Assembly: GCF_002161085.1 (NCBI RefSeq)
Contig: NZ_NFLU01000015.1
Location: forward strand, 1 to 51,733
From: Flavonifractor sp. An112
GTDB lineage: Bacteria; Bacillota; Clostridia; Oscillospirales; Oscillospiraceae
Direction: 5' to 3'
Length of the DNA: 51,733 nucleotides
The notes beneath the pieces are model-generated. The model made no database searches. It was not told the origin of the DNA and saw only the letters and a list, made by a program, of their open reading frames with translations. A program made the translations under genes and the position numbers. Shown one piece after another: positions 1 through 7,241 of this stretch (position 1 is the stretch's first letter; each line of letters starts with the position of its first letter).

Positions 1-40
1 GGCCGTTTTTCGTGGGAATCCGTCCCTTTTGCCGGGGAAA

Positions 41-80
41 CGGATTGCCACGCCAGTGTGCGCACTGGCTCGCAATGACA
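41..80 (+). repeat. 40-bp dispersed palindromic repeat, copy 1
   Basis: The stretch begins CGGATTGCCACGCCAGTG and ends GCTCGCAATGACA, with a self-complementary core (GCCAGTG TGCGCACTGGC). Near-identical copies lie at 12701-12740 (same orientation) and 13043-13082 (inverted). This copy is downstream of the ileS stop and has no gene between it and the window edge. It looks like a REP-type dispersed repeat. Positions 1-130 hold nothing else that I can support. Confidence 0.8.
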
Positions 81-130
81 GGTTTGTGCAAAACAGCTAT
101 TTTGCAACAGGCCCTTTTTCACAATATGGC

Positions 131-2926
131 TTACTCGCCCACAACAGCGGCGCAGCGGGGGCACAGCTCGGCGTGATGGCCGTCGGTGCCGATGGCGTCG
201 TTGTGGTTCCAGCAGCGGGGGCACTTGGGGGCCTCGGACAGCTTGACGGCGATGGTGCAGGGGATGAGGCTCTCCTCGTTGCGCTCCCCCTCCACGCTGC
301 CGGTGGTGACGGTGACCTTGGACACGATGCACAGGGAGGCCAGGTCCACCCCCTTCAGGAACTCGGCGTCCTCCGCGGACACGGAGATGGTGACCTCGGT
401 GTCCTGGGCCTTCTTGAACACGCCGGCATTGCGGGCGTTCTCCAGGGCCTTGTTGACGGCGTCCCGCAGGCCCACCAGCTTGGCCCAGCGGGCCTGGGCG
501 GCCTCGTCCAGAGCGAAGGCGGCGTTGTCCTGGGGCATATCGTTGAGGAGGACGCTCTCGGCGTCCACGCCGGAGGCGTGGCGCATGGCGTGCCAGATCT
601 CGTCGGAGGTGAAGGCCAGGATGGGAGCCACCAGACGGGTCATGCCGTCCAGGATGTGGTAGAGGGCGGTCTGGGCGGAGCGGCGCTCGGCCTCGCTGCC
701 GCAGTACAGCCGGTCCTTGATGATATCCAGGTAGAAGTTGGACATATCCACCACGCAGAAGTTGTAGACGGCCCGGTACACCCCGTGGAACTCGTAGCGG
801 TCGTAGGCGGCCCGGACGTTCTTCACCAGCTCGTTGAGGCAGTGGAGGGCGTAGCGGTCCAGCTCCATCAGCTCCTCCACCGGAACCAGGTTGGCGTCGG
901 GATCGAAGTCGCACAGGTTGCCCAGCATATACCGGGCGGTGTTGCGGATCTTCAGATAGGCCTGGGAGAGCTGCTTCATGATCTCCTTGGAGATACGCAT
1001 ATCCTGGGTGTAGTCGGCGGAGGCCACCCACAGACGGAGCATATCGGCGCCGTACTCCTTGATGACCTCATCGGGGGACACGGCGTTGCCCAGGGACTTG
1101 TGCATGGCCTTGCCCTCGCCGTCCACGGTCCAGCCGTGGGTGGCGATCTGGTGATAGGGGGCCACGCCGTTGACGGCGATGGAGGTGAGCATGGAGGACT
1201 GGAACCAGCCCCGGTACTGGTCGCCGCCCTCCAGGTAGAGGTCGGCGGGGTACTTCAGGTAGGGACGCTCGGCGGCCACGGCGGCCCAGGTGGAGCCGGA
1301 GTCGAACCACACGTCCATGATGTCGGTCTCCTTGGAGAAGTGGGCCTTGCCGCACTTGGGGCACACGAAGCCCTGGGGCAGCAGGTCGGCGGCCTGCTTG
1401 TCAAACCAGATGTTGGAGCCGTGCTGGCGGAAGAGGTCGGCCACATGGGCGATGGTCTCGGGGGTGACGATGTCGGCGCCGCAGTCGTCGCAGTAGAAGA
1501 TGGGGATGGGCACGCCCCACACCCGCTGGCGGGAGATGCACCAGTCGTTGCGCTCGGAGATCATGGAGATCATCCGCTCCTTGCCCCAGCCGGGGTGCCA
1601 CTGGATGGAGTCGCAGGCCTTGACGGCGGTGTCCTTGATGGCGTCCACGGAGCAGAACCACTGCTCGGTGGCCCGGTAGATGATGGGGTTCTTGCACCGC
1701 CAGCAGTGGGGGTAGGAGTGGGTGATGTTCTCCTTGGCCACCAGGAAGCCCTCGGCCTCCAGATCGGCCACCACCATGTCGTTGCCCTTGGCGTAGAACT
1801 GGCCGTTGTAGCGGCTGTCGGTCATGACGCCCTTGGCGTTGACGGGCACGGGCACCCCGATGTGGGTGAGCCCCGCCTTGTCGTACTGCTGGCAGATCTG
1901 GAAGTCCTCGGCGCCAAAGCCGGGGGCGGTGTGGACGCAGCCGGAGCCGGCGTCCAGGGTGACGTGCTCGCCGTTGAGGATGACGCTCTCCCGGTCAAAG
2001 AGGGGGTGGGTGGCGGTCATCAGCTCAAACTCGCTGCCCTTCAGGGTGGCCAGCACCTGGCAGGCCTCATAGTCGATATGGGCGGCCTTGCACACGCTCT
2101 CGGCCAGGTCCTTGGCCAGCACGTACACGTCGCCGGAGGGCACCTGGAGCAGCACGTAGTCGAACTCGGCGTTCAGGCAGATGGCGAAGTTGCCGGGGAT
2201 GGTCCAGGGGGTGGTGGTCCAGATCACGAAGTAGGTCTTGCTAAGGTCGGCATACTGGCCCAGCTTGCCCTTGTCGTCCCGGACGGGGAATTTCACAAAG
2301 ATGGTGGTGCAGGGGTCGTCGGCGTACTCGATCTCGGCCTCGGCCAGGGCGGTCTGGTCGTGGGGGCACCAGTACACCGGCTTCATACCCTTGTAGATGA
2401 GCCCCTTCTCGGCCATCTTGCCAAAGACCTCGATCTGCTTGGCCTCAAACTCGGGCAGCAGGGTGATATAGGGGTTGTCCCACTCCCCCAGCACGCCCAG
2501 GCGCTGGAACTGCTCGGTCATCTTGGCGATGTAGCCCTCGGCGTACTCCCGGCACTTGGTGCGGAACTGGGCGGTGGTCATCTCGTCCCGCTTGACCTTC
2601 TTGTCTTTGAGGACGGCGGACTCGATGGGCAGGCCGTGGGTGTCCCAGCCGGGCACATAGGGGGCGTAGTGGCCGGTCATGTTCTTGTGCTTGACGATGA
2701 TGTCCTTGAGGATCTTGTTCAGGGCGGTGCCGATGTGGATGTTGCCGTTGGCATAGGGGGGGCCGTCGTGGAGGACGAAGGAGGGCTTGCCCTCGTTGCG
2801 TTTGACCATCTTGTTATACAGGTCGTGGTCGTACATCTCCTGGAGCATATCGGGCTCGCGCTTGGGCAGGCCTGCCCGCATGGGGAAGTCGGTCTTGGGC
2901 AGGTGGACGGTCTGGTTGTAGTCCAT
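131..2926 (-). CDS. ileS: Isoleucyl-tRNA synthetase
   Basis: Class I aminoacyl-tRNA synthetase of 931 aa that charges tRNA-Ile in the cytoplasm. The HIGH signature reads HIGT at residues 64-67 after GPPYANGN. The KMSKS loop is present as the variant AMHKS (about 607-611) followed by LGN. A zinc-binding stretch with CDDC and CPKC pairs lies in the middle, and a four-cysteine ribbon (CPRC ... CPRC) closes the C terminus, as in bacterial type enzymes. The ATG at 2926 follows an AAGGAG site by 7 nt. The gene is transcribed from its own promoter through an Ile T-box leader, and lies downstream of divIVA as in many Firmicutes. Length is normal for the family, and the identification is secure. Confidence 0.98.
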   Translation of the reverse strand: MDYNQTVHLPKTDFPMRAGLPKREPDMLQEMYDHDLYNKMVKRNEGKPSFVLHDGPPYANGNIHIGTALNKILKDIIVKHKNMTGHYAPYVPGWDTHGLPIESAVLKDKKVKRDEMTTAQFRTKCREYAEGYIAKMTEQFQRLGVLGEWDNPYITLLPEFEAKQIEVFGKMAEKGLIYKGMKPVYWCPHDQTALAEAEIEYADDPCTTIFVKFPVRDDKGKLGQYADLSKTYFVIWTTTPWTIPGNFAICLNAEFDYVLLQVPSGDVYVLAKDLAESVCKAAHIDYEACQVLATLKGSEFELMTATHPLFDRESVILNGEHVTLDAGSGCVHTAPGFGAEDFQICQQYDKAGLTHIGVPVPVNAKGVMTDSRYNGQFYAKGNDMVVADLEAEGFLVAKENITHSYPHCWRCKNPIIYRATEQWFCSVDAIKDTAVKACDSIQWHPGWGKERMISMISERNDWCISRQRVWGVPIPIFYCDDCGADIVTPETIAHVADLFRQHGSNIWFDKQAADLLPQGFVCPKCGKAHFSKETDIMDVWFDSGSTWAAVAAERPYLKYPADLYLEGGDQYRGWFQSSMLTSIAVNGVAPYHQIATHGWTVDGEGKAMHKSLGNAVSPDEVIKEYGADMLRLWVASADYTQDMRISKEIMKQLSQAYLKIRNTARYMLGNLCDFDPDANLVPVEELMELDRYALHCLNELVKNVRAAYDRYEFHGVYRAVYNFCVVDMSNFYLDIIKDRLYCGSEAERRSAQTALYHILDGMTRLVAPILAFTSDEIWHAMRHASGVDAESVLLNDMPQDNAAFALDEAAQARWAKLVGLRDAVNKALENARNAGVFKKAQDTEVTISVSAEDAEFLKGVDLASLCIVSKVTVTTGSVEGERNEESLIPCTIAVKLSEAPKCPRCWNHNDAIGTDGHHAELCPRCAAVVGE

Positions 2927-3054
2927 GGGTGTTTCTCCTTTTTATATTGAAATAAAATAATAACCTTATAGCCTTCCCCTGGGGGAAGGTGGCCGGTCAG
3001 GCCGGATGAGGGAAACGGCAGCTGTGCAAAAGGTTTTGATTCGACGGGGCAAAC

Positions 3055-3088
3055 AAAAAGCGCCCCTGTCTCTCAAGAGACAAAGGCG
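3055..3088 (-). terminator. Regulated intrinsic terminator of the ileS T-box
   Basis: GCGCC...TGTCTC-type stem-loop (GCGCC paired with GGCGC, then TTGTCTC with GAGACA) ending in TTTTT on the minus strand, directly after the T-box sequence. It is the OFF conformation of the leader. Confidence 0.85.
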
Positions 3089-3297
3089 CACACCTCTGCG
3101 GTACCACTCTCATTGCTCCGGACGGGCCGGAACCACTCGACAGCCTGTAACGGGGCCAGCCGGGGCCGCTTACTGGGTTCGGCGGCCATGCTCGGAGGTG
3201 ATTTTCCCGGCCCGTCCTGTCCGCCTTGCACCAAAACGGCGGCTCTCTGCGCAGGGTTGGGGGCGGTACTCGTCCTCGTCACAGCATTTTGCAGATG
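3055..3297 (-). promoter_or_regulatory. T-box riboswitch, isoleucine-specific, ahead of ileS
   Basis: On the minus strand the leader contains a Stem I with a GACGAGGACGAGTA K-turn-like motif, a distal loop GGTGCAAGG, and a specifier AUC (3202-3200) followed by A, which reads isoleucine. The T-box sequence AGAGTGGTACCGCAG lies at 3110-3096; its UGGU would pair with the ACCA end of uncharged tRNA-Ile. A terminator hairpin with a T-run (about 3088-3055) follows. Uncharged tRNA-Ile would favour the antiterminator and so ileS expression. The 444-nt gap between divIVA and ileS is taken up by this leader and its promoter. The 5' boundary is approximate. Confidence 0.93.
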
Positions 3298-3304
3298 AAA
3301 ATCA

Positions 3305-3335
3305 CTGGGAGACGCCTTTTTCAGGCGTCTCCCAG
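3305..3335 (-). other. 12-bp perfect hairpin at the 5' end of the ileS leader
   Basis: Two 12-nt arms (CTGGGAGACGCC and its complement) enclose a 7-nt loop, TGAAAAA on the minus strand. The predicted transcription start for the promoter at 3337-3365 falls at about 3329, so the ileS leader would begin inside or at the foot of this hairpin. It lies 35 nt past the divIVA stop and could also stop divIVA transcripts, but the following T-run is weak (TGATTTTC). Confidence 0.6.
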
Positions 3336-3336
3336 T

Positions 3337-3365
3337 ATCTTACCTGTTTGCAGGACTTCTGTCAA
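3337..3365 (-). promoter_or_regulatory. Sigma-A type promoter for ileS
   Basis: TTGACA (3365-3360), a 17-nt spacer and TAAGAT (3342-3337) on the minus strand, just after the divIVA stop codon. It gives ileS transcription independent of the division cluster upstream. Confidence 0.8.
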
Positions 3366-3370
3366 GGGGT

Positions 3371-4108
3371 TCAGCGGATTTCGTAGTCCTTGCCGAATTG
3401 CAGGTTGTCAAAGTCGATGCGGCGGGTGGGCTCCTCCACCTCGTCGTCCTCGTCCTCCTGAGCCGGGTGGGCGGCGGGGGCCTTCCGGCCGCTGAGCTCC
3501 ATCAGCTCGTCGTACAGGCTGCTCTCCTTGGCGGGGGCGGCGGGCTTGGGGGCGGACAGGTCGGTGGTGTCCTCCTGCTCCTTCTGGATGATCCGCTCCA
3601 CGTTCTCCTCAATGTCCCGGGCGGTCTCCCCCACCGGGTCGGCGGGGGCCGGAGCGGAGGCGGTCAGCTTGGACAGGCCGCTTAAAAAGTCCATCTCATG
3701 CTGGTGCAGCTCCTTGAGCTTGCCCACATAGGCGGCGGTGGACTGCTGGGCGGCGGCCAGACGCATCTGCTCGTCCCGGATGGACTGCTGCAATTCGGCA
3801 ATGCGGGCTTTGGCGTCGGCCTCGGCGTTTTGCAGCAGCTGGTTGCGCTTGGCCTCGGCCTCGGCCACCAGGTCGTCCGCCATCTTCTGGGCGGTCATCA
3901 GGGCCTTGCGCATGGCGTCCTCGGTGGAGCGGTACTCCTCCACCTTGTCCACCAGCACCTTCATCTTGGCCTTCAGGGTGGCGTTTTCCTTGTAGAGGGT
4001 GGTGTAATCCGCCGTCAGGATATCCAGAAATTCGTCCACCATCGACATATTATATCCGTTAAACGCCTTGGTAAAGGCGTGTTCCGAAACTTCCTGCGGC
4101 GTAAGCAT
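3371..4108 (-). CDS. divIVA: DivIVA domain cell-division protein
   Basis: Protein of 245 aa starting MLTPQEVSEHAFTKAF, followed by a GYNMSMVDEFLD segment, the usual N-terminal membrane-binding DivIVA module. A long Glu/Lys/Ala-rich coiled coil follows (about residues 25-145), then an acidic, proline-rich tail. DivIVA proteins bind negatively curved membrane at poles and septa and recruit partners. The gene follows sepF in the conserved yggS-sepF-divIVA order. The ATG at 4108 has an AGGGGG site 9 nt upstream. It could be a GpsB-like paralogue, but the length and synteny favour DivIVA. Confidence 0.93.
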   Translation of the reverse strand: MLTPQEVSEHAFTKAFNGYNMSMVDEFLDILTADYTTLYKENATLKAKMKVLVDKVEEYRSTEDAMRKALMTAQKMADDLVAEAEAKRNQLLQNAEADAKARIAELQQSIRDEQMRLAAAQQSTAAYVGKLKELHQHEMDFLSGLSKLTASAPAPADPVGETARDIEENVERIIQKEQEDTTDLSAPKPAAPAKESSLYDELMELSGRKAPAAHPAQEDEDDEVEEPTRRIDFDNLQFGKDYEIR

Positions 4109-4140
4109 AGGTTGATTCCCCCTGATTTTTTGTGTCTTAG

Positions 4141-4276
4141 CCCCACCCGATGCTGTGCATCGTGGGGGGACCCCGATTTTATATCTGCATGGGCGAACTG
4201 AATTCGCCCGGCATCAAGGTTTTGCTGGGCAAAACGCTTGAACGGCGTAACCGCCGTCCCGCCTGCGGCGGGGCCC
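4141..4276 (+). repeat. Mosaic palindromic element, copy C (sepF-divIVA gap)
   Basis: In order: a CCCCACCCGATGC...TGGGG hairpin (4141-4165), GGGGACCCC, GATTTTATATCTGC, hairpin GGGCGAACTGAATTCGCCC (4191-4209), hairpin GTTTTGCTGGGCAAAAC (4219-4235), CGCTTGAA, hairpin ACGGCGTAACCGCCGT (4242-4257) and hairpin CCCGCCTGCGGCGGG (4258-4272). The same order of parts recurs at 43146-43272, 31376-31470 and, inverted, 16172-16300. No coding sequence is apparent in it. Confidence 0.8.
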
Positions 4277-4286
4277 GGTGGCCATT

Positions 4287-4796
4287 TTAGAAATACAGCC
4301 CGTTGTTCTCCAGCTCGTCGATGAGATCACCCAGAATATCCACATTGTAGGGCGTGATGATGTAGGTGGAGATGGCCACCTTCTTGATCTTGCCCTCGTT
4401 GGCGTAGGCCACGCCGGACAGGAAGTCCAGCAGGCGGCGGGCAATGTCCTTGTTGGTGGACTCCAGGTTGAGGACCACGGTGCGCTTTTCGCGCAGGTGG
4501 TCGGCGATCTCGCTGGCGTTCTCGAAGCGCTCGGGCTTTACCAGCACCACCTGCAGCTGGGTGGTGGTGTGGATGTTGACCACCTTGTTGCTGCGGCGCT
4601 CGTTATCCAGAGAATAGAGGCTGCCGGTGGACTCCTGAGCGGCCTGGCTCTTGGCGCTCTTGCGCTCCAGCCGGTCGCCGCCGGTGCGGTCCATCCGCTC
4701 ACTGCGGGAGACAGGCTCGAAGTCGTCCTCGTAGTCGTCCTCCGGCTCGTCCTCGTAGGGGCGGGCCAGCCGCCGCAGTTCATCAAACAATCCCAT
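4287..4796 (-). CDS. sepF: Cell division protein SepF
   Basis: Protein of 169 aa with the family architecture: an N-terminal amphipathic membrane-targeting helix (MGLFDELRRLARP), an acidic and charged linker to about residue 70, and a C-terminal SepF/YlmF domain (about 72-169, including VVNIHTTTQLQVVLVKPERF). SepF polymerises into rings and links FtsZ to the membrane. An AGGAGG site precedes the ATG at 4796. It lies between yggS and divIVA, with a mosaic palindromic element in the 178-nt gap before divIVA. The ylmG and ylmH genes that usually lie between sepF and divIVA are absent here. Confidence 0.96.
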   Translation of the reverse strand: MGLFDELRRLARPYEDEPEDDYEDDFEPVSRSERMDRTGGDRLERKSAKSQAAQESTGSLYSLDNERRSNKVVNIHTTTQLQVVLVKPERFENASEIADHLREKRTVVLNLESTNKDIARRLLDFLSGVAYANEGKIKKVAISTYIITPYNVDILGDLIDELENNGLYF

Positions 4797-4819
4797 ATTC
4801 GGTTACCTCCTGAATCATA

Positions 4820-5527
4820 TCAAGCTTTATGCATGGGAGGGCGGGGGCCGAACAGGGCGGTGCCTACGCGCACCAGGGTGGCGCCCTCGCGGACGGCGTC
4901 CTCGTAATCGCCGCTCATTCCCATAGAAAGACAGTCGATTGTGGTTCCATTATCCGACATCTTGTCTCTTATGTCAACAAAAAGCTGACGCATTTTCGCA
5001 AAAAAGGGCCGGTTTCCGTCGGGCCCCTCGGCCACCGGAGGAATGGCCATCAGTCCCCGCAGATTCACATGGGGACAGGCGGCCGCCTTCTGGGCCAGGG
5101 CGGGCAGCTCGTCGGGAGAAATTCCGCTTTTGGATTCCTCGCCGCCGATGTTGATCTCCAGCAGAATGTCCTGCACCAGGTCCAGCTTGGCGGCCTGGGC
5201 CTCGATGGCGTCCAGCAGATGCTCCGAGCCTACCGACTCGATGAGATCCACCCGGCCCACCACCTGCTTGACCTTGTTGGTCTGCAGATGGCCGATGAAA
5301 TGGAGGGCGGCCCCGGCATAGGCGTCGTCGTCCAGGTGGGCGGTCATCTCCTGCACCCGGTTCTCTCCGCAGATGGTGATACCGGCGGCAATGGCCTGCC
5401 GGATGGTATCCGAGGTCTGGACCTTGGTGGCGGCCACCAGGGTGATCTCGGACGGGTCACGGCCCACTTCCCGGGCCGCGGCGGCGATGTTGGCCTTGAC
5501 CTGCGCTACTTTCTCTTCCAGGGACAT
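4820..5527 (-). CDS. yggS: YggS/YlmE family PLP homeostasis protein
   Basis: Single-domain alanine-racemase-fold protein of 235 aa. The PLP-binding lysine is K35 in VAATKVQ, with GENRVQE, the HFIGHLQTNKVK segment and a C-terminal SMGMSGDYEDAV phosphate-binding stretch, all diagnostic of YggS/PLPHP. The family buffers pyridoxal phosphate and has no proven catalytic activity. The ATG at 5527 is chosen because a GGAGGTGCC site lies just upstream; a longer reading frame reaches 5566 but has no ribosome-binding site. It sits 23 nt before sepF in the conserved division cluster. Confidence 0.95.
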   Translation of the reverse strand: MSLEEKVAQVKANIAAAAREVGRDPSEITLVAATKVQTSDTIRQAIAAGITICGENRVQEMTAHLDDDAYAGAALHFIGHLQTNKVKQVVGRVDLIESVGSEHLLDAIEAQAAKLDLVQDILLEINIGGEESKSGISPDELPALAQKAAACPHVNLRGLMAIPPVAEGPDGNRPFFAKMRQLFVDIRDKMSDNGTTIDCLSMGMSGDYEDAVREGATLVRVGTALFGPRPPMHKA

Positions 5528-5605
5528 AATAGGCACCTCCAAAAAATACACACATAAATAAGGCAAAACCGCCTGCGCGTGTGGGGCGCAGAGGGATCGT
5601 CCAAA

Positions 5606-6892
5606 CTAATCGATGACCTTGCCGTCATAGAGCTCGCCGGAGGAGATGATGATCTGGTCTCCCGCCCGCAGGGCCTTTTTGGCTGCCGTGGTGGTGGAGG
5701 TATCGGCAGCGGTGACCAGGATGTAGTTGTCCTCCTCGGCCAGGATGGATACCGGCTTGAACTCGGCACACTGGCCCACCAGGGCGTACACGCCGGTGAC
5801 CGATACCTGGGACTCCTCGCCGGTCTCGCTGTCGGTGACGGTCTGCTGCTCCACCCGCAGGGCCTCCTTGGGCAGGCGGATGCCGGAGGTGGTCTCAAAG
5901 ACCAGCTCCACCGTCTGCCGCCGCAGCAGGGTGGTGTCGGACAGGAACTTGTCGGTGGACAGTACCACCACCACCTGCCCGTCCACCGGGTCCCCCAGCC
6001 GCTCCACCTTCATGTCCACCTCGCCGGACCAGTCCCGGGAAAAGCGGACGGTGATGCTCCGCCCTTCCACCAGCCGCTCGGCGTCCGCCTCCGGCAGGGT
6101 GCAGGCAAAGTACCAGGTGGAATTGGTGATGAGCTTGCCAATGGCGGAGGTATCCTCCGCCGGCTTCTGGTTGGACAGGTCCTTCAGCTGGGCCGGGGTA
6201 AGGGTCTCCATCATAGCGGGGGTGATAAGGCTCTCGTATCCGTCCACCAGACCGGAGAAAATGCCCGACTGGGCGGCGGTGACCCGGCTGGTGCTCTGGG
6301 AGGCCTGGGCGGTCAAAGACTGGATCTGGGCCTTCACGTCGTCCAACGAGGCCTGGAGAGCGGCGGTGGAGTCCTCCCCCTCCGCGTCAAAGGTATAGCT
6401 GCGCTTATAAATCAGGCTCTTCAGCTCCATGGTCTGGCTCTCCAGACAGGTGAGGTCGCCGGAGGCGGAAGCCCCCCGGAGATTGGCAATGGCGTCGGCC
6501 ACCCGGTCGCTGAGCTGGGCGGAGTCGCCGCTGCCGCCGGTCTGGGCCAGGGCATATTCCAGCTGCTCCTGCTCCAGCAGCAGCTGCTGGAGGGTTTCCC
6601 GCTGGGTGAGTCCGGCGTCGCTCTGGTAGAGCAGGGCCACGGTCTCACCCCGGCTTACCTTCTCCCCCTCCTCGGGGAGGACCTCCACCGTGCCGCCCTG
6701 GCCGGTGAGGACACTCTCCTCCCGGACCAGAAAGCCGGTGGCCTCCACGCTGTCGCTGACGGTGTAGGTATAGGCCAGCACCGTGGGATAGAGCTCCCGC
6801 AGGCTGCTGAAGGCGGAGACTCCGATGGAAATGAGCACCGCGGCCAGTACCACCAGCATCACGATGCGGGAATTCAAAGAACCTTGCTTCAT
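5606..6892 (-). CDS. HlyD-like membrane fusion protein linked to the division cluster
   Basis: Protein of 428 aa with one N-terminal transmembrane segment (about residues 9-30), then a short biotinyl/lipoyl-like segment (VEATGFLVREESVL; about 48-90), a coiled-coil hairpin (about 95-190) and a beta-rich C-terminal region with a second lipoyl-like half. This resembles HlyD/RND adaptor proteins, which bridge exporters and the cell surface, but no exporter gene is adjacent. It lies 14 nt after hfq and upstream of yggS-sepF-divIVA, so a role at the envelope or septum is an inference. The start at 6892 has AGGAG 5 nt upstream. Its exact function is unknown. Confidence 0.8.
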   Translation of the reverse strand: MKQGSLNSRIVMLVVLAAVLISIGVSAFSSLRELYPTVLAYTYTVSDSVEATGFLVREESVLTGQGGTVEVLPEEGEKVSRGETVALLYQSDAGLTQRETLQQLLLEQEQLEYALAQTGGSGDSAQLSDRVADAIANLRGASASGDLTCLESQTMELKSLIYKRSYTFDAEGEDSTAALQASLDDVKAQIQSLTAQASQSTSRVTAAQSGIFSGLVDGYESLITPAMMETLTPAQLKDLSNQKPAEDTSAIGKLITNSTWYFACTLPEADAERLVEGRSITVRFSRDWSGEVDMKVERLGDPVDGQVVVVLSTDKFLSDTTLLRRQTVELVFETTSGIRLPKEALRVEQQTVTDSETGEESQVSVTGVYALVGQCAEFKPVSILAEEDNYILVTAADTSTTTAAKKALRAGDQIIISSGELYDGKVID

Positions 6893-6906
6893 AGGCGCTC
6901 CTTTGG

Positions 6907-7143
6907 TCAGTCGCCACGCTCCTCCCGCTCCAGAGAGATGGCCCGTTCGGGCACAATGGTGGAGATGGCGTGCTTGTAGATCACCTGCTGCTTGTCCCCC
7001 GTCATAAGTACCACCACAAAGGCGTCATAGCCCACGATCTGGCCTTTCAGCTGATAGCCGTTCATCAAAAAGGTGGTGACGTTGGCCCGGGTCCGCCGGG
7101 CGCGGAGCAGGAACAGGTCTTGCAGGTTGGGTGTCTTTTGCAT
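6907..7143 (-). CDS. hfq: RNA chaperone Hfq
   Basis: Sm-like protein of 78 aa. The Sm1 motif (NLQDLFLLRARR to the GYDAFVVVL strand) and the Sm2 motif with YKHAISTI are clear. Hfq forms hexamers that bind U-rich and A-rich RNA and helps sRNA-mRNA pairing. The ATG at 7143 is used because AAAAGGAG lies upstream and the family starts near here; an extension to 7188 would be translated leader. It follows mutL, as miaA-hfq does in many bacteria, though no miaA is present. A perfect inverted repeat in its leader encloses the ribosome-binding site. Confidence 0.95.
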   Translation of the reverse strand: MQKTPNLQDLFLLRARRTRANVTTFLMNGYQLKGQIVGYDAFVVVLMTGDKQQVIYKHAISTIVPERAISLEREERGD

Positions 7144-7178
7144 TTGGATGCACTCCTTTTTCTCTGAGATGCATCCAA
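7144..7178 (-). promoter_or_regulatory. Inverted repeat enclosing the hfq ribosome-binding site
   Basis: TTGGATGCA (7178-7170) and TGCATCCAA (7152-7144) form a perfect 9-bp stem around a 17-nt purine-rich loop containing AAAAAGGAG. The second arm ends directly at the ATG. A TATATT overlaps the upstream arm, so the palindrome could act in RNA (translation control) or as a DNA operator. Neither is shown by the sequence. Confidence 0.6.
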
Positions 7179-7241
7179 TATATACCAATTACTGGAAAGG
7201 TTTTGTCGGATTCTGGGGAAGGGACCACATTTCCCGGGGAG

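Noticed and set aside
29-2950. A 973-codon plus-strand frame opposite ileS, and similar long antisense frames opposite mutS, mutL, the parC-like gene and others
   Set aside because: They mirror real genes, have Gly/Leu/Val/His-rich low-complexity products with no domain, and arise from the high GC third position of the coding strand.
3305-3335. Simple divIVA terminator
   Set aside because: The ileS promoter lies upstream of it, so the hairpin is at the start of the ileS leader; a double role remains possible but the T-run is poor.
4141-4287. Gene-end duplication around element C
   Set aside because: No part of the sepF end or divIVA start recurs on the other side.
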